Source of the DNA: a virus
IMG/VR virus record: IMGVR_UViG_3300024946_000004
Location: 1 to 34,227 of that record
DNA length: 34,227 nt
Direction: 5' to 3' (one strand)
Shown one piece after another: positions 33,091-34,227 of the stretch. Position 1 is the stretch's first letter, and every line of letters begins with the position of its first letter. The notes under the pieces are model-generated. The model worked only from the letters and a program-made list of their open reading frames with translations, did not search any database and was not told the origin of the DNA. The position numbers were made by a program, and so were the translations under genes.

Positions 33091-33872
33091 CCCATTTCCC
33101 CATCTAAAGCTCTAAATCCAGCAGAAGGCGCGGTGCGTTTAGGTGTGTTTAGTTTAGCAAAACGAAGCATCATGACCGCATATCTAACCGCACTCAAAAT
33201 ATCATCAAACTCTTTAACTATTTTACCATCCTTGCGATGATACAAGCGGTACTCTTCAAAGTAACCGTCCAAATGTGCGAACACTTTAAACCGCCCTGTT
33301 TGCATACGGTCTAATATTTCAAGCACACCTGCCTCAACGCCATTACCGCCGGTGCCTTCTTCTTCACCTTTTTGTGGTGGGTGAGTTGCTTTATCCTTAA
33401 GCATATTCACGCCTAAGTTGCGGTACTGTTGCGCAATTGCTTCGCCAGAACCTTTGTCGTGCTGCAATCCATCATGAGGCCATGCAACAGGAATCCATTT
33501 ACCTCTAGCGTTGATTGAAACAGAGTGCACTGCTGGTGTTTGTTCGCTTAGCCGGTGAATGTCATACACATAAACAATATCAGCATCCCTATCCCAAGCC
33601 AACCAACCGCCTGCAGTCGGGTGATCCCAGCCAAAGTCTAAACCTGCAATGCGTGGCCAGTGCGCAGGAATTGAGAAAGGCTGCACCTTAACCAACTCTT
33701 CATCCATTGTAAAAATGCGTCCTGAACCTAACACTGGAATTCCCCTTGATCGTGCATCACGTAAATGCGATGGCGTTGAATATAACAATTCTCTTTTAGT
33801 TTTCTCGCTGAGGTGAGGTACATCATTCCAACCAGCCATCACCAAATATTTTGATTCTGATACTTTAGGCAT
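33084..33872 (-). CDS. terminase large subunit, nuclease-domain part
   Basis: A 262-residue protein matching the C-terminal portion of podovirus large terminase: linker (KYLVMAGWNDVPHLSEKTKR, RDARSRGIPVLGSG), then an RNase-H-like nuclease with D79 (IAGLDFGWD) and the closing D223-D224 (EFDDILSAVRY). The nuclease cuts concatemeric DNA at packaging start and end. It begins with ATG at 33872 that overlaps the stop of the ATPase ORF as TAATG, and the two ORFs differ by one frame at the ATPase-nuclease linker. Either the gene is split and translated by reinitiation or a one-base indel is present. It is followed by the zinc-finger gene. Confidence 0.85.
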   Translation of the reverse strand: MPKVSESKYLVMAGWNDVPHLSEKTKRELLYSTPSHLRDARSRGIPVLGSGRIFTMDEELVKVQPFSIPAHWPRIAGLDFGWDHPTAGGWLAWDRDADIVYVYDIHRLSEQTPAVHSVSINARGKWIPVAWPHDGLQHDKGSGEAIAQQYRNLGVNMLKDKATHPPQKGEEEGTGGNGVEAGVLEILDRMQTGRFKVFAHLDGYFEEYRLYHRKDGKIVKEFDDILSAVRYAVMMLRFAKLNTPKRTAPSAGFRALDGEMGW

Positions 33873-34227
33873 TATTTAAGCTTCATTCCCTTTGGTATGA
33901 ACTGCATTACTGTGTCAGTCATCCCTTCTAGCGGTGTAAATGTCATGTAAATTAAACCTTCTGTTGTTGCTGTTCTAATCAAGCATTCACCGTATATATC
34001 CATTGGCGGCTCTTCGTCCAACCAAATGCCATCTTGTTCAGTGCCTTCAAAAGCACCCCTGCCTTGTTGGTATGACTTAAGACCAAGCAAAGAGAAGCCG
34101 CCATTAACATGTTTAATCTCTACCTTATCAATCAAATCACTAACGCCTTGCTTCCAGCTAATATCACCGATGCATTCACCTGGTATTAATCCAGTGCCGC
34201 TTAATCGCTTAGTTGACCCACTGCCTT
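33872..34227 (-). CDS. terminase large subunit, ATPase part (partial, runs off the right edge)
   Basis: The reading frame is open to the window edge (at least 118 codons visible), so the N-terminus lies outside; the TTG at 34135 is only an internal codon. Visible motifs: a Walker-B-like DGIWLDEEPP, the preceding GLKSYQQGRGAFEGTE block and the later coupling motif YMTFTPLEGMTDTV, all as in podovirus TerL ATPases. It ends in a TAA at 33874-33872, one base overlapping the start of the nuclease ORF. It powers DNA translocation into the prohead. The small terminase subunit is expected further right. Confidence 0.85.
   Translation of the reverse strand, partial: GSGSTKRLSGTGLIPGECIGDISWKQGVSDLIDKVEIKHVNGGFSLLGLKSYQQGRGAFEGTEQDGIWLDEEPPMDIYGECLIRTATTEGLIYMTFTPLEGMTDTVMQFIPKGMKLK

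Noticed and set aside
33872-33886. Programmed -1 frameshift joining the terminase halves
   Set aside because: The bases before the stop (AAG CTT AAA TAA) do not make a slippery X XXY YYZ heptamer; reinitiation or an indel fits better.
1-34227. CRISPR array or insertion sequence
   Set aside because: No regularly spaced repeats, no transposase and no terminal inverted repeats were found.

Overview
The window is most of the late half of a temperate, podovirus-like phage genome, together with its integration module. The lysis genes (amidase, Rz/Rz1 spanins) imply a Gram-negative host. The 20-nt integration core equals the 3' end of a CCA-encoding tRNA with U at the discriminator position, most like tRNA-Cys of beta/gammaproteobacteria. 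The AT-leaning composition and LamG/SPRY-type receptor-binding proteins would fit an aquatic betaproteobacterial host, but that is only a guess.

Layout. At the left edge three small plus-strand genes (a coiled-coil protein, a membrane peptide, an AlpA-like HTH protein) run toward the minus-strand P4-type tyrosine integrase. Then comes a 490-nt non-coding stretch with what looks like a complete attP: a core flanked on both sides by matching arm-type repeats, plus an exact IHF consensus site. Phage genes lie on both sides of it, so the sequence is probably a free or circular phage genome rather than an integrated prophage. Everything from 2190 to 34227 is on the minus strand and reads right to left in morphogenetic order: large terminase (entering from the right edge and broken into two ORFs), a zinc-finger/HNH endonuclease pair, a structured non-coding region, portal, scaffold, N4-gp56-type major capsid protein, head-tail adaptor and tail genes, two receptor-binding proteins, an assembly protein, an NlpC/P60-like protein, a lysis cassette (two membrane proteins, amidase, nested spanins), internal/ejection proteins and finally a 3350-residue polyvalent protein.

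The most interesting features are regulatory. Five gaps or gene junctions in the late region carry the same element on the minus strand: a box close to TGACACAGGTGGA followed at fixed distance by a TAnnnT -10 hexamer. The copies sit before the pre-portal, pre-scaffold, tail, lysis and polyvalent-protein blocks, and three follow intrinsic terminators directly. This looks like a chain of terminator-promoter relays driven by an activator or unusual polymerase holoenzyme not encoded in view. A sixth, weaker copy would start transcription at the edge of a roughly 130-nt multi-helix RNA closed by a perfect 10-bp stem and ending in a strong terminator, a candidate new phage small RNA.

All family assignments are from reading protein sequence by eye; no database search was possible.
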